Positions 44,564 to 54,957 of a DNA stretch of 55,495 bases are shown here, piece after piece. The first letter of the stretch is position 1, and each line of letters starts with the position of its first letter. The translations under genes were made by a program, and so were the position numbers. The DNA comes from Xanthomonas arboricola. GTDB taxonomy: Bacteria; Pseudomonadota; Gammaproteobacteria; Xanthomonadales; Xanthomonadaceae. Location: assembly GCF_003353015.1 (NCBI RefSeq), contig NZ_QREM01000010.1:499542-555036 (forward strand), given 5' to 3'. The notes under the pieces were generated by a model. It saw nothing but the letters and a program-made list of their open reading frames with translations, searched no databases and was not told the DNA's origin.

Positions 44564-45907
44564 TCAGCCGTTGAGCAAACCCAGCACCACATCGCGTGGC
44601 AGCTTGCCGGTTTCGTTGCGTGGCAGGGCGGCGAGTTTGCGCAGGCGGCGCGGCAGGAACACCGGGTCGACGCTGACGCGCAGGGCGGCGAGGATCTGCG
44701 CCTCGTCCAGGGTCGGGGCGACCACCAGTGCGGCGATGCGCCCGACCGCCTGGCCGGGGTCGGGCGCGAGTTGCACGACGGTGCCATCGACGACGCCGGG
44801 GATGGCCAGCAGGCGACGGGTCAGATCGGCCAGCGAGGCGCGCTTGCCGGCGATTTCCAGCAGATCGGCCTGCCGCCCGCGCACCTGGAAGCGGCCGTCG
44901 TCTGCAACGTCCATCATGTCGGCCAGCAGCACCGGCGTGGCCAGATGCGGTGCGTGCACCAGCGTGCCGGCGGCCTGCGTTTCCAGGCGCACGCCGGGCA
45001 GTGGTGTCCACGCCGCTTCCAGCGCAGTGCGACGCACGGCGAACACGCAGGTTTCGGTGGAACCGAACATCTCGCGTACCTCGCCGCCAAAGCGCGCCTC
45101 GGCGGCAGCGGCCACGTCCTGCGCCAACGGCGCGGTGGCCGAGACGATGCCGACCAGCGGCGGCAACGCCACGCCCGATTCCACCAGCGCGCGCAGGTGC
45201 ACCGGCGTGGTCACCAGCACGCGCGGGGCGGGAACATCGGCCAGCGCGCGCGCCACATCGTCCGGGAAGAACGGGCGGCCGGCATGCACCGCAAGCGCGC
45301 TCACCATCGGCAGCAGGACCGACAATTCCATGCCGTACATGTGCTGCGGCGGCACCGTGGCAACCACGTGCGGCACCGCGTCGGTGTGCGCCCACAGGCT
45401 TTGCAGCGCGACCAGGTCCTGGCGCGTGCTGGTCAGGAAGCTGCCCCAGGTCTTGGGGTTGGGTTGCGGGCTGCCGGTGCTGCCGGAGGTAAAGCCGATG
45501 GCCACCAGGGCATCGTCGGCCAGTTGCGGGATCGGGCCCGCGGCCTGCGGCAACTCGGCCGGCAACTGCCAGTAGCGCGGCGGCGCCAGCTCCAGCGCCA
45601 GATCGCCCAGGCAGTACGCATCGGCATGCCGCGCCTGCACTTCGCCGACCACGGCCGGTGCGCGCGAGGACGGCAACAGCGACACCTGGCCGCGCAGCGC
45701 GCAGGCATAGAACGCGACCATGAAGCGATAGCGGTCCTCGCACAGGTTCACCGCGTGGCGACCGTCCGGCAGCTGCTGCGCCAGGCCATGCACGTGCGCG
45801 ATGAAGGTGGCCAGATCGACCGACTGCCCTGCGCGCCAGGCCAGCGGCCGGCCGGGCGCGCCGACGGCCATCGGGTGGAAAACGGCAGGAACAGGCAGGC
45901 TGGACAT
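44564..45907 (-). CDS. xanA2: AMP-dependent 3-hydroxybenzoate:ACP ligase-like enzyme
   Basis: A 447-residue adenylate-forming enzyme. The ATP loop GFTSGSTGSPQPNPKTW, the MYGMELS and MFGSTETC motifs, and the late Lys in PRNETGKLPRD are all in place. In Xanthomonas campestris XanA2 activates 3-hydroxybenzoate with ATP and loads it on the ACP XanC; I assign the symbol by motifs and by position at the end of the pigment locus. The start at 45907 (MSSLPVPAVF) gives a normal family N-terminus; the upstream frame is Ala/Arg-rich and not conserved. It has its own upstream region, divergent from the peptidase gene. Confidence 0.87.
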   Translation of the reverse strand: MSSLPVPAVFHPMAVGAPGRPLAWRAGQSVDLATFIAHVHGLAQQLPDGRHAVNLCEDRYRFMVAFYACALRGQVSLLPSSRAPAVVGEVQARHADAYCLGDLALELAPPRYWQLPAELPQAAGPIPQLADDALVAIGFTSGSTGSPQPNPKTWGSFLTSTRQDLVALQSLWAHTDAVPHVVATVPPQHMYGMELSVLLPMVSALAVHAGRPFFPDDVARALADVPAPRVLVTTPVHLRALVESGVALPPLVGIVSATAPLAQDVAAAAEARFGGEVREMFGSTETCVFAVRRTALEAAWTPLPGVRLETQAAGTLVHAPHLATPVLLADMMDVADDGRFQVRGRQADLLEIAGKRASLADLTRRLLAIPGVVDGTVVQLAPDPGQAVGRIAALVVAPTLDEAQILAALRVSVDPVFLPRRLRKLAALPRNETGKLPRDVVLGLLNG

Positions 45908-46255
45908 GGGAACCGACAATCGCAAAAGCGCGCTAGCTTGGCCGCCACCTGCGCTGCTGGCAAGTCGGGCGATCTCCGGCTGCGCGGGGTTGGCCGCGGC
46001 GCGCAAGCGGTGCGCAGCCGTGCGTGACGCAGACGCCACCTCGCCGCTGGCGCGCTACGCGCGTGGAATGCATCGCGTGGATGCACCGACATCGGCAGAC
46101 AGGCGCGCGCCGCAAACGGTCGCGTCCGCCATTCGCCGATGGCTCGCCCGTTCGATGACACACGCGCTCTCCTGCGCACATGACCTGTGGCCCAAGCCCC
46201 CGATGGAAGCGAGCTGCTAGGCTTGTCCGCTCCTCGCTGCGTCCAGTTGTTGCCG
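45908..46255. other. Divergent ligase-peptidase intergenic region
   Basis: About 350 bp between oppositely directed genes. It must carry both promoters. I see no gene, repeat or convincing operator; only G+C-rich sequence with short palindromes. Confidence 0.4.
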
Positions 46256-48628
46256 ATGCCCAGATTGTTGCCGCTGTCCCTGTTGTTGCTGGCTGTCACC
46301 GCGCATGCGCAGTCCGCCACGCCGCTCACCATCGAACAGGTGATGGCCGATCCGGACTGGATCGGGCCGTCGGTGGACCGCGCCTGGTGGCAGTGGGACG
46401 GCAAACAGGTGCAATACCTGCTCAAGCGCGAGGGTTCCCCGGTGCGCGACACCTACCGCCAGGGCACCGGCGGCGGCGCCGAACGCGTGGCCGACAACGC
46501 ACGCGCCGGCCTGGACGCGGAGAACCCGAGCTACGACGCAACCCGTCAGCGCATGCTGTTTGCGCGCAATGGCGACATCTTCCTGCGCGACCTGCGCTCC
46601 GGCGCGCTGACCCAGCTGACCCGCAGCAACGAGGTCGAATCGCGGCCGCAGTTCGCCAGCGATGGCGGTGCGATCTGGCGCGCGGGCAACAACTGGTACC
46701 ACTGGCGCGCCGACGCCGGCACCGCGCAGGTTGCGGTGGTCAAGGCCGAGCGCGATCCCGACGCTGCGCCCAAGGCCGACGTGTTGCGCGAACAGCAACT
46801 GGCCACCCTGGCCACGCTGCGGCGCGACCGTGAGCAGCGCGATGCCTTGCGCACCCAGGAAGACGCCTGGCGCCGCGCCGACGCCACCCGTGCGGCGGCA
46901 CCGGTGTATCTGGGCGACGAGGTGGAAATCGTCGACAGCGCGTTGTCGCCGGACGGCCGCCATCTGCTGGTGGTCACCCAGGCCAAGAACGCCGAAGAAG
47001 GCCAGGCCGGCAAGATGCCCAGGTACGTGACCGAATCCGGTTACGAGGAATTCCAGGAAGTGCGCACCCGCGTCGGTCGCAACCTGCCGGTGGCGCATGC
47101 GCTGTGGCTGGTCGATGTCAGCGCCGGCACGGCAAGACCGCTGTCGTTCGACACCCTGCCGGGCATTGCCACCGATCCGCTGGCCGCGTTGCGCAAGGCC
47201 GCCAGGAAAGATCCGCTCAAGGGCAACCGCGCCGTGCGCGTGGAAAGCGATGGCGACGGCAGCGGCCCGGCGGTGCACTGGAGCGACGATGGCCGCAACG
47301 TGGCGGTGGAAATCCGCGCGGTGGACAACAAGGATCGCTGGATCGCCAGCGTGGATCTGGACGCGGCCAAGCTGCTCCCGCGGCATCGCCTGAGCGACAG
47401 CGCCTGGATCAACTGGGACTTCAACGATTTCGGCTGGCTGCCCGACAACCGCACGCTGTGGCTGCTGTCGGAAGAATCCGGCTATTCGCAGCTGTACACC
47501 GTGGAAGGCAACGGCAAGCCGCGCCAGCGCACGCGCGGCAAATGGGAAGTCTCGATGCCGGTGGCCGGCGCCGACGGCAACAGCATGTACTTTCTGTGCA
47601 ACCAGAAATGGCCGGGCGATTACGAGGTGTGCAAGCTGGATCTGCGCAACGACCAGCTCACCGAAGTCACTGCGTTGAATGGCGTGGAAGGCTTCAGCCT
47701 GTCGCCGAACGGCCAGCAGGTGCTGGTGCGCTATTCCGGCAGCTACCTGCCACCGCAGCTGGCGGTGGTGCCGGCCGCGGGCGGCAAGGCCACGCTGCTC
47801 ACCGACACCCGCACGCCGGCCTTCAAGGCGCAGCCGTGGATCGCGCCGCAGTACGTGCAGGTGCCGTCCAAGCATGGCGCCGGCACGGTCTGGGGCAAGT
47901 ACTACGGGCCGCAGAACCCCGAGCCCGGCAAGCAGTATCCGATCGTGATGTTCGTGCATGGCGCCGGCTACCTGCAGAACGTCTCGCAGCGCTACACGCC
48001 GTATTTCCGCGAGCAGATGTTCCACAACCTGCTGGTGCAGCAGGGCTACATCGTGCTGGACCTGGACTACCGTGCCTCGGAGGGCTACGGCCGCGACTGG
48101 CGCACCGCGATCTACCGCAACATGGGCCATCCGGAGCTGGAAGACTACCTGGACGGGCTGGAGTGGCTGGTCGACACCAAGCAGGGCGACCGTGCACGCG
48201 CCGGCATCTACGGCGGCTCGTACGGCGGCTTCATGACCTACATGGCGCTGTTCCGCAGCCCCGGCACGTTCAAGGCCGGCGCGGCGCTGCGTCCGGTCGG
48301 CGACTGGATGCAGTACAACCACGAGTACACCTCCAACATCCTCAATACGCCCGAGCTCGACCCCGACGCGTACAAGACCTCGTCGCCGATCAACTATGCC
48401 GACGGGTTGCGCGACCATCTGCTGATCGCGCACGGCATGATCGACGACAACGTGTTCTTCAAGGACTCGGTCGACATGACCCAGAAGTTGATGGAGCTGC
48501 ACAAGGACAACTGGCAGGTGGCGCCGTATCCGCTGGAACGCCACGGCTTCACCCGTGCCGATTCGTGGCTGGACGAGTACAAGCGCATCCTCAAGCTGTT
48601 CGATGAGCAGGTGAAGCCGCAGCGCTGA
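46256..48628 (+). CDS. Exported S9-family prolyl oligopeptidase (DPP4-like)
   Basis: A 790-residue secreted or periplasmic serine peptidase. The signal peptide is MPRLLPLSLLLLAVTAHAQS (residues 1-20). A beta-propeller-like domain (about 60-540; DPDWIG, LSPDGRHLLVV, WLPDNRTLWLLSEE) precedes the alpha/beta-hydrolase domain. The catalytic triad is visible: Ser in IYGGSYGGFMT, Asp in HGMIDDNVFF and His in YPLERHGF. Family members remove dipeptides after Pro or Ala, or cut short peptides. The ATG at 46256 begins the signal; an upstream in-frame Met would add 23 residues before it. It is a single gene. Confidence 0.92.
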   Translation: MPRLLPLSLLLLAVTAHAQSATPLTIEQVMADPDWIGPSVDRAWWQWDGKQVQYLLKREGSPVRDTYRQGTGGGAERVADNARAGLDAENPSYDATRQRMLFARNGDIFLRDLRSGALTQLTRSNEVESRPQFASDGGAIWRAGNNWYHWRADAGTAQVAVVKAERDPDAAPKADVLREQQLATLATLRRDREQRDALRTQEDAWRRADATRAAAPVYLGDEVEIVDSALSPDGRHLLVVTQAKNAEEGQAGKMPRYVTESGYEEFQEVRTRVGRNLPVAHALWLVDVSAGTARPLSFDTLPGIATDPLAALRKAARKDPLKGNRAVRVESDGDGSGPAVHWSDDGRNVAVEIRAVDNKDRWIASVDLDAAKLLPRHRLSDSAWINWDFNDFGWLPDNRTLWLLSEESGYSQLYTVEGNGKPRQRTRGKWEVSMPVAGADGNSMYFLCNQKWPGDYEVCKLDLRNDQLTEVTALNGVEGFSLSPNGQQVLVRYSGSYLPPQLAVVPAAGGKATLLTDTRTPAFKAQPWIAPQYVQVPSKHGAGTVWGKYYGPQNPEPGKQYPIVMFVHGAGYLQNVSQRYTPYFREQMFHNLLVQQGYIVLDLDYRASEGYGRDWRTAIYRNMGHPELEDYLDGLEWLVDTKQGDRARAGIYGGSYGGFMTYMALFRSPGTFKAGAALRPVGDWMQYNHEYTSNILNTPELDPDAYKTSSPINYADGLRDHLLIAHGMIDDNVFFKDSVDMTQKLMELHKDNWQVAPYPLERHGFTRADSWLDEYKRILKLFDEQVKPQR

Positions 48629-49027
48629 CCGCCGCACTGCGCCCGTTGCGAGACGGGCGTTGCCGGCACCGACATCCACGGATGGCTGCGGTGCGAGCGC
48701 AGCATTTCCAGGCGCCACGTCGCTGGCGACGTCACAGATGCGCGTTTGACGTTTGTGGTGGGCGATCGGTTCCGCCGCCACGTCAGGAAGCGATCGCCGC
48801 AGGAGACAACCGGCTGCGCAGATCCGAGCGGATGCAACGCATCGCGTAGCCAGCACGCAGGCTGGTTGCGTTGCACTCACCTCTCCCTACGCAAGTGGCT
48901 CTAAGCTTGATGCAGGACCGGCAGATGGTTCGTGGGTTGGCCCTCTGCACCGGTCTGCCGCAGGACCGGTGCGCCGCCGGCCTGGCAGCGACCTTCCACT
49001 CTTGCTGGCGCACACAAGGTAGACGCG
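48629..49027. other. Intergenic region with several hairpins
   Basis: A GCCCGT/ACGGGC stem at 48641-48657 lies just after the peptidase stop and could act in transcript end formation. A 9 bp perfect stem with an 8-base loop is at 48947-48972 (GCACCGGTC/GACCGGTGC). No gene is seen in the 400 bp. Confidence 0.45.
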
Positions 49028-49744
49028 ATGGGCCTGTGGGACCGTTTGTTTGGACGCAAGACCGCCGTGGCGAAGCCGCCACGTGCAGAACCCACCGCAG
49101 CGACGGCGCCTGCCGACAATGCCGACGCGGCAGCTGCAGAAATCGACCCCGCACTGCAGCCGGCGCTGACGGCGTTTCAGCGCGGCGATCACGTGGGCGC
49201 CTATAACGCAGCGCAAGCGCAGTTGCAGGCCGGTGCGGATGCGCAGCGACTCTGTGCCCTGGCATTGAGCGCGCTGGACCGTTACCACGAAGCGTATCCC
49301 TATTGGCTGGCGCTGTACGAGCTGGAGCCCACCGCACACAACGCACTGCAGTTGGCGACCACCGCGGTGATGTGCAACGAGATCGATCGTGGCGAGCAGT
49401 GGTTGCTGACGTTCGACGATCTGAACGCGCAGGAGCGCTCCACCTCGCCGGCCACCGCACGCACCAGCTTCCTCACCGCGCTGACCCGCGCCGGGCACGG
49501 CGCACACGCGTTGCCGCATCTGGAGTGGTTGCGCGAGGCCTACGCCGGAATGTCGATCACCGACAGCCACTTCCTCTACGTGCGCGGGCTGCCCTTCCTC
49601 GAGGCCTTCCTGGAGCGCAGCACACCGTTGTTGCGCCAATGCCTGCCGGCCGAGGCGCTGCCGGGTTGGTATGCGCAACTGCAGCCATCACTGGATCCTC
49701 CCGGCCAGGCCGCCGTGGCCGCCCATATCGCATCGCTGCAATGA
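49028..49744 (+). CDS. Hypothetical soluble protein, TPR-like
   Basis: A 238-residue protein. It starts with MGLWDRLFGRK, an amphipathic start seen in small membrane-associated Xanthomonas proteins, then an Ala/Thr-rich linker (to about 37), then a helical region whose pairs (LTAFQRGDHVGAYNAAQAQ, LCALALSALDRYHEAYPYW, HNALQLATTAVMCNEIDRG) resemble degenerate TPR units. No catalytic motif is visible. The ATG at 49028 is supported by AAGG about nine bases upstream. Its stop overlaps the next start (ATGA), so it is co-translated with the four-helix membrane protein; they probably act together. Function unknown. Confidence 0.72.
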   Translation: MGLWDRLFGRKTAVAKPPRAEPTAATAPADNADAAAAEIDPALQPALTAFQRGDHVGAYNAAQAQLQAGADAQRLCALALSALDRYHEAYPYWLALYELEPTAHNALQLATTAVMCNEIDRGEQWLLTFDDLNAQERSTSPATARTSFLTALTRAGHGAHALPHLEWLREAYAGMSITDSHFLYVRGLPFLEAFLERSTPLLRQCLPAEALPGWYAQLQPSLDPPGQAAVAAHIASLQ

Positions 49745-50313
49745 GCATGCCGGCACCGGCTTCCCGACCACGCGGCGGCTTCGTCACGCCGCTGGCGTGG
49801 GTGTCCTTGTTGCTGGGCGTCGTCAGTGCGATGTCCAACCTGCTGCAGATCGCCATGATCGTGCTGATGCCCGATGCGGCGGCGCTGGGCTTGCCCGAGG
49901 GGATCGCCCTGCCCGCCTCGTTGCAGTGGCTGATCGATCATGCCGTGTCCTTGTCGGTCATGGGCGTGCTGCTGTCGGTCGCCTTCGCATGGTTGAGCTG
50001 GGCCTTGCTGCAACGACGCGAGTGGGCGCGGGTCGGATTCGTGATGGTGTTGCTGGTGACCGCGCTGCTCAATGTCGGCGGCCTGGCGTTGATCGGACCG
50101 GTGTTCGAGGGCGTGCAGGCGATGCTGCCGGCCGACGTCCTGCACAGCCCCGAGTGGCCGCAGCTGCAGGCACGCCTGCAGGCAACACGCCAGGCGGCGC
50201 TGCTGCTGACAGGCCTGGGCGTGGTGGCAATCGGCTGTCTCCACGCGGTGCTGGCATGGCGGCTGTGCACGCCCGCGGTGCGCGCCGAATTTACGGCCTC
50301 GCGCAAGGCATGA
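49741..50313 (+). CDS. Hypothetical four-helix membrane protein
   Basis: A 190-residue protein with four predicted helices: about 17-44 (LAWVSLLLGVVSAMSNLLQI), 66-92, 98-122 (VGFVMVLLVTALLNVGGLAL) and 152-172 (ALLLTGLGVVAIGCLHAVLA). The long loop between helices 3 and 4 is polar. No family motif is recognised. The start is ATG at 49741 in ATGA with the preceding TPR-like gene, implying coupling. It is followed by hemF after 160 bp. Confidence 0.7.
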   Translation: MSMPAPASRPRGGFVTPLAWVSLLLGVVSAMSNLLQIAMIVLMPDAAALGLPEGIALPASLQWLIDHAVSLSVMGVLLSVAFAWLSWALLQRREWARVGFVMVLLVTALLNVGGLALIGPVFEGVQAMLPADVLHSPEWPQLQARLQATRQAALLLTGLGVVAIGCLHAVLAWRLCTPAVRAEFTASRKA

Positions 50314-50464
50314 TCGCCGGTTGAAGCTGGCCTGCGGATGTTGGGATGAGCCAACCCGGCAAAGCCTGGTCGCTCATGCGAACGATGCCCACACGACACG
50401 GCGCCTCGCCCTGCGACAAACGGGCGCGTTTGCCCGACTGCAAGAAGCGCGATGCAGCGCTTAG

Positions 50465-51373
<909 letters not shown>

Positions 51374-51532
51374 GTCCGCCGATTGAAAAACCGACGGCGA
51401 TGCAACGCTGTGTTGCCTGCTTGAATTAATTCCGCCAATTTAAATTTGTGATTGCCAACGCCACCGGTGAATCGCGCACTGCGATGAACCGGTTATGTTG
51501 CACGGCAAAAAAATAACGCAGGGCGTGGAAAT
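51374..51532. other. AT-rich region downstream of hemF
   Basis: Low-G+C DNA with the palindrome AATTTAAATT near 51436 and no open frame. A clear hemF terminator is not visible. Confidence 0.4.
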
Positions 51533-51653
51533 AAAAAGCCCCGCAGACCAGGGGGAGGTCGGCGGGGCCAGGGAACGGACGCTTGGGGAGTAGCTTCCGT
51601 TCCGAGATCTGCTCCAGGGGATGGGAGAGATCTGCCGACAGGCGTTGCGCCCG
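51533..51653 (-). ncRNA. sX13: sX13-like small regulatory RNA
   Basis: On the minus strand three consecutive stem-loops show C-rich loops: AGATCTCTCC...GGAGCAGATCT with CATCCCCT in the loop (about 51605-51634), GGAACGGA...TCCGTTCC with CTCCCC (about 51571-51603), and a terminator CCCCGC...GCGGGG with an inner GACC/GGTC and TCCCCC loop, ending in TTTTT at 51537-51533. This is the architecture described for sX13 of Xanthomonas, a roughly 115-nt Hfq-independent regulator whose 4C loops pair with G-rich targets. TATATC at 51665-51660 is a good -10. The 5' end is estimated. Confidence 0.75.
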
Positions 51654-51673
51654 TCGAGGGATATAACACCATT

Positions 51674-51719
51674 TTCTACATTGATGGATCGTGAAGATAC
51701 CTGTTAAAAAAATGTAGAA
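51674..51719. promoter_or_regulatory. Inverted repeat in the small-RNA promoter region
   Basis: TTCTACATT (51674-51682) and AATGTAGAA (51711-51719) are a perfect 9 bp inverted pair 28 bp apart, just upstream of the sRNA -10 box. It could be an operator for a dimeric regulator or a hairpin at the end of the polA message. Confidence 0.45.
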
Positions 51720-51805
51720 TTTAGCGGTTATTCATTCCATCGGCGCGGACTTAATTCGTATTATGTCTGGTCTACGCATTCAGCATATCGGCATCATTCG
51801 CTGCG

Positions 51806-54598
51806 TCAGTGGGCCTCATCCCAGTTGTCGCCAATCCCCGAGTCGACCACCAGCGGCACGCGTAATTGAGCAGCGGCCGACATGCGCGTGGTGACCTCGC
51901 TCAGCAGCGTGTCGACGAAATCGGTGTCGGCTTCGAACACCAGTTCGTCGTGCACCTGCAGGATCATCAGCGCGCGCTGCGCGTGGTCGGCAATCCAGCC
52001 GTCCACGCTGACCATGGCGCGCTTGATGATGTCGGCGGCGGTGCCCTGCATCGGCGCATTGATGGCGGCGCGCTCGGCGCCGGCGCGCTGGCCCTGGCTG
52101 CCGGCATTGATGAAGTCCAGGTACAGCCGGCGACCGAACACCGTCTCCACGTAGCCCTTGTCGCGCGCCTGCTGGCGGGTGGTCTCCATGAAGTCGCGCA
52201 CGCCCGGGTAACGGCTGAAGTACAGCGCGATGTAGTCCTGCGCCTCGCCACGGCCGATGCCGAGCTGGCGGGCCAGGCCGAATGCGCTCATGCCGTACAT
52301 CAGGCCGAAGTTGATCGCCTTGGCGGCGCGGCGCTCATCATTGCTGACGGTGTCGATGGTGCGGCCGAACACCTCGGCGGCGGTGGCGCGGTGCACGTCG
52401 GCACCGGACTCGAACGCGCCGACCAGGCCGGGGTCGCCGGACAGGTGGGCCATGATGCGCAGTTCGATCTGCGAGTAGTCGCAGGCGATCAGCTTGCGCC
52501 CGGCCGGGGCGACGAAGGCGCGGCGGATGCGGCGGCCGTCGTCGGTGCGGATCGGGATGTTCTGCAGGTTCGGATCGGACGAGGACAGCCGCCCGGTGGC
52601 CGCACCGGCCTGGTGGTAGCTGGTGTGCACGCGCCCGGACTGCGGGTGGATCATCTCCGGCAGCTTGTCGGTGTAAGTGCTGCGCAGCTTGGTCAGGCCG
52701 CGGTATTCCAGGATCACCCGCGGCAGCTCGTGCTGGTCGGCGATGGCCTCCAGCGCCTCTTCGTTGGTCGAGGGCTGGCCCTTGGGCGTCTTGACCACCG
52801 CGGGGAGCTTGAGCTCGTCGAACAGCAGCGCCTGCAGCTGCTTGGGCGAGTCCAGGTTGAAGCTGCGCCCGGCCAGCTCGGTGGCCTTCTGCTGGGCGGC
52901 GAGCATGCGCTTGGACAGGTCCGCGCTCTGGCGGCGCAGTTCGGCCGCGTCCACGCACACGCCGTTGGCCTCGATGCGGGCGAGCACTTCCACCAGCGGC
53001 ATCTCGATCTCGCGGTAGACCTGCTCCAGGCCGGGTTCTGCGGCCAGCCTGGGGCCGAGCACCTGGTGCAGGCGCAGGGTGATGTCGGCGTCTTCGGCGG
53101 CGTAGCGGGTGGCGTCCTCCAGGCTGATCTGGGCGAACGGGATCTGCTTGGCGCCCTTGCCGCAGACGTCCTCGTACTTGACCGTGTCGTAGCCCAGGTA
53201 GCGCTTGGCCAGGCTGTCCATGTCGTGGCGGGCGCTGCCGGAATTGAGCACGAAGCTTTCCAGCAGGGTGTCGTCGCTGTAGCCGGCCAGGGCGATGCCA
53301 TGGCGGCGCATCACATGCAGGTCGTACTTGCCGTGCTGGCCGAGCTTGCGTACCGCCGGGTCGGTGAGCAGCGGCGCCAGCTGCGCCAGCGCCTGGGCGC
53401 GGTCGAGCTGGGCCGGGGCGCCGGGAAAGTTGTGGCCGAACGGCAGATACGCCGCCTGGCCGGGCTCGGCGGCCACGCTCAGGCCGATCAGGTCGGCCTG
53501 CAGCGGATCCAGGCTGTCGGTTTCGGTATCGAAGGCGAACTGGCCGGCGGCGCGCAGGCGCGCGATCCAGCTGTCCAGCTGTTGCTGGGTCAGGATGGTC
53601 TCGTACTGGCCCAGCGCCGACAGGGCCGGGTCCACCTCCACCGGGGCGCTGACCGGGCCGGACACGAAGCCGGTGCCGCGGGCGCGGCCGGGTTCGGTGC
53701 GGGCGCTGGCTGCGGCGGCGCCGAGTGCCATCGACTCGGTCGTCAGGCCGGCCGCGCCGCCGAGTTCGCGCAGCGCCTGGGTGAAGCCGTAGCGGGCGTA
53801 CAGCACCGCCAGCGTCTCGGGGTTGGGCTCGCGCAGGTCCAGCGCGCGCGGACCACTGGCCAGGGTCACGTCGGTCTTGATGGTGACCAGCTCGCGGTTG
53901 AGCGGCAGCCGCGGCAATGCGGCGCGCAGGTTGTCGCCGATCTTGCCCTTGATCCGGTCGGCGTTGGCGATCACGCCATCGAGCGAGTCGTATTCGGCCA
54001 GCCATTTGGCGGCGGTCTTGGGGCCGCACTTTTCCACGCCGGGCACGTTGTCGACGGTGTCCCCCATCAGCGCCAGCAGGTCGACGATCTGGTCGGGGCG
54101 CACGCCGAACTTGGCGATCACCGCCGCCTCCGAATCCATGCGGCTGCCGCTCATGGTGTTGACCAGTTCGATGCCCGGACGCACCAGCTGGGCAAAGTCC
54201 TTGTCGCCGGTGGAGATGGTCACGCTCAGGCCGTCGGCGGCGGCCTGCAGGGCCAGCGTGCCGATCACATCGTCGGCTTCCACGCCATCGATGCGCAGGA
54301 TGTCGATGCCCAGCGCATGCACGATGTCGCACATCGGCTGCACCTGCGCGCGCAGGTCGTCGGGCATCGACGGGCGATTGGCCTTGTAGTCGGCATACAG
54401 GTCATCGCGGAAGGTCTTGCCCGGCGCATCCACCACGAACGCCACATAGGCCGGGCGCTCCTTCAGGGTGGCGCGCAGCATGTTGACCACGCCGAACAAG
54501 GCGCCGGTGGGCTCGCCCTGGGCATTGGTCAGCGGCGGAAGCGCGTGGAACGCGCGGTACAGGTAACTGGACCCGTCGATCAGGACTAATCTGCTCAT
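51806..54598 (-). CDS. polA: DNA polymerase I
   Basis: A 930-residue repair and replication polymerase. The 5'-nuclease domain occupies about 1-290 (LIDGSSYLYRAFHAL, DGVEADDVIGTLAL). The proofreading domain (about 330-510) keeps its DxE motif in FAFDTETDSLD, so 3'-5' exonuclease should be active. The polymerase domain (about 550-930) has motif A in DYSQIELRIMAHLSGD, motif B in RRAAKAINFGLMYG and motif C in LQVHDELVFE. It removes Okazaki primers and fills gaps. ATG at 54598 gives the expected MSRLVLIDGSSYLYR start. It is divergent from the DUF2782 gene. Confidence 0.97.
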   Translation of the reverse strand: MSRLVLIDGSSYLYRAFHALPPLTNAQGEPTGALFGVVNMLRATLKERPAYVAFVVDAPGKTFRDDLYADYKANRPSMPDDLRAQVQPMCDIVHALGIDILRIDGVEADDVIGTLALQAAADGLSVTISTGDKDFAQLVRPGIELVNTMSGSRMDSEAAVIAKFGVRPDQIVDLLALMGDTVDNVPGVEKCGPKTAAKWLAEYDSLDGVIANADRIKGKIGDNLRAALPRLPLNRELVTIKTDVTLASGPRALDLREPNPETLAVLYARYGFTQALRELGGAAGLTTESMALGAAAASARTEPGRARGTGFVSGPVSAPVEVDPALSALGQYETILTQQQLDSWIARLRAAGQFAFDTETDSLDPLQADLIGLSVAAEPGQAAYLPFGHNFPGAPAQLDRAQALAQLAPLLTDPAVRKLGQHGKYDLHVMRRHGIALAGYSDDTLLESFVLNSGSARHDMDSLAKRYLGYDTVKYEDVCGKGAKQIPFAQISLEDATRYAAEDADITLRLHQVLGPRLAAEPGLEQVYREIEMPLVEVLARIEANGVCVDAAELRRQSADLSKRMLAAQQKATELAGRSFNLDSPKQLQALLFDELKLPAVVKTPKGQPSTNEEALEAIADQHELPRVILEYRGLTKLRSTYTDKLPEMIHPQSGRVHTSYHQAGAATGRLSSSDPNLQNIPIRTDDGRRIRRAFVAPAGRKLIACDYSQIELRIMAHLSGDPGLVGAFESGADVHRATAAEVFGRTIDTVSNDERRAAKAINFGLMYGMSAFGLARQLGIGRGEAQDYIALYFSRYPGVRDFMETTRQQARDKGYVETVFGRRLYLDFINAGSQGQRAGAERAAINAPMQGTAADIIKRAMVSVDGWIADHAQRALMILQVHDELVFEADTDFVDTLLSEVTTRMSAAAQLRVPLVVDSGIGDNWDEAH

Positions 54599-54666
54599 CC
54601 GCCAATTCTACGCTGCACACCCACGCGACACCTTGCCGGCGCATACTGGCCGACGACCTAGAACGG

Positions 54667-54957
54667 ATGACGACGATGATCAGAGCGAGTCTTTTGCTGC
54701 TGCCGTTGCTGCTGCTCGGCGGCTGCGCCACCAGCGGTGCGGTCGGCGATGTGCCAGCCGGCGCGGATGTCACCAGCAAGACCATGGGCAACGGCGACAA
54801 GGTCGACGAGTACCGCGTCAATGGCCAGCTGGAAATGGTGCGGGTGACGCCTGCACGCGGGTCGCCCTACTTCCTGTACGACCGCGATCACGACGGGCAT
54901 ACCGATGCGGAGAAGGACAAGGTCAACAAGGTGTACTGGAAGCTGTATAGCTGGTGA
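54667..54957 (+). CDS. DUF2782 small lipoprotein
   Basis: A 96-residue protein with a lipoprotein signal: LLLLPLLLLGGC gives a lipobox with Cys at about residue 20. The mature part has the DUF2782 pattern DEYRVNGQLEMVRVTPARGSPYFLYD and ends YWKLYSW. This family of periplasmic or outer-membrane lipoproteins is commonly encoded beside polA in gammaproteobacteria; its function is not known. ATG at 54667 was kept; ATG at 54676 is also in frame. Its stop codon runs into the GGGATTC repeat tract. Confidence 0.85.
   Translation: MTTMIRASLLLLPLLLLGGCATSGAVGDVPAGADVTSKTMGNGDKVDEYRVNGQLEMVRVTPARGSPYFLYDRDHDGHTDAEKDKVNKVYWKLYSW

Noticed and set aside
49303..49740. Longer form of the four-helix membrane protein
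   Set aside because: The extension is out of frame with, and inside, the preceding TPR-like gene; ATG at 49741 in an ATGA overlap is a better start.
51866..54589. Plus-strand open frame of 907 codons opposite polA
   Set aside because: polA has all its catalytic motifs on the other strand; this one has none.
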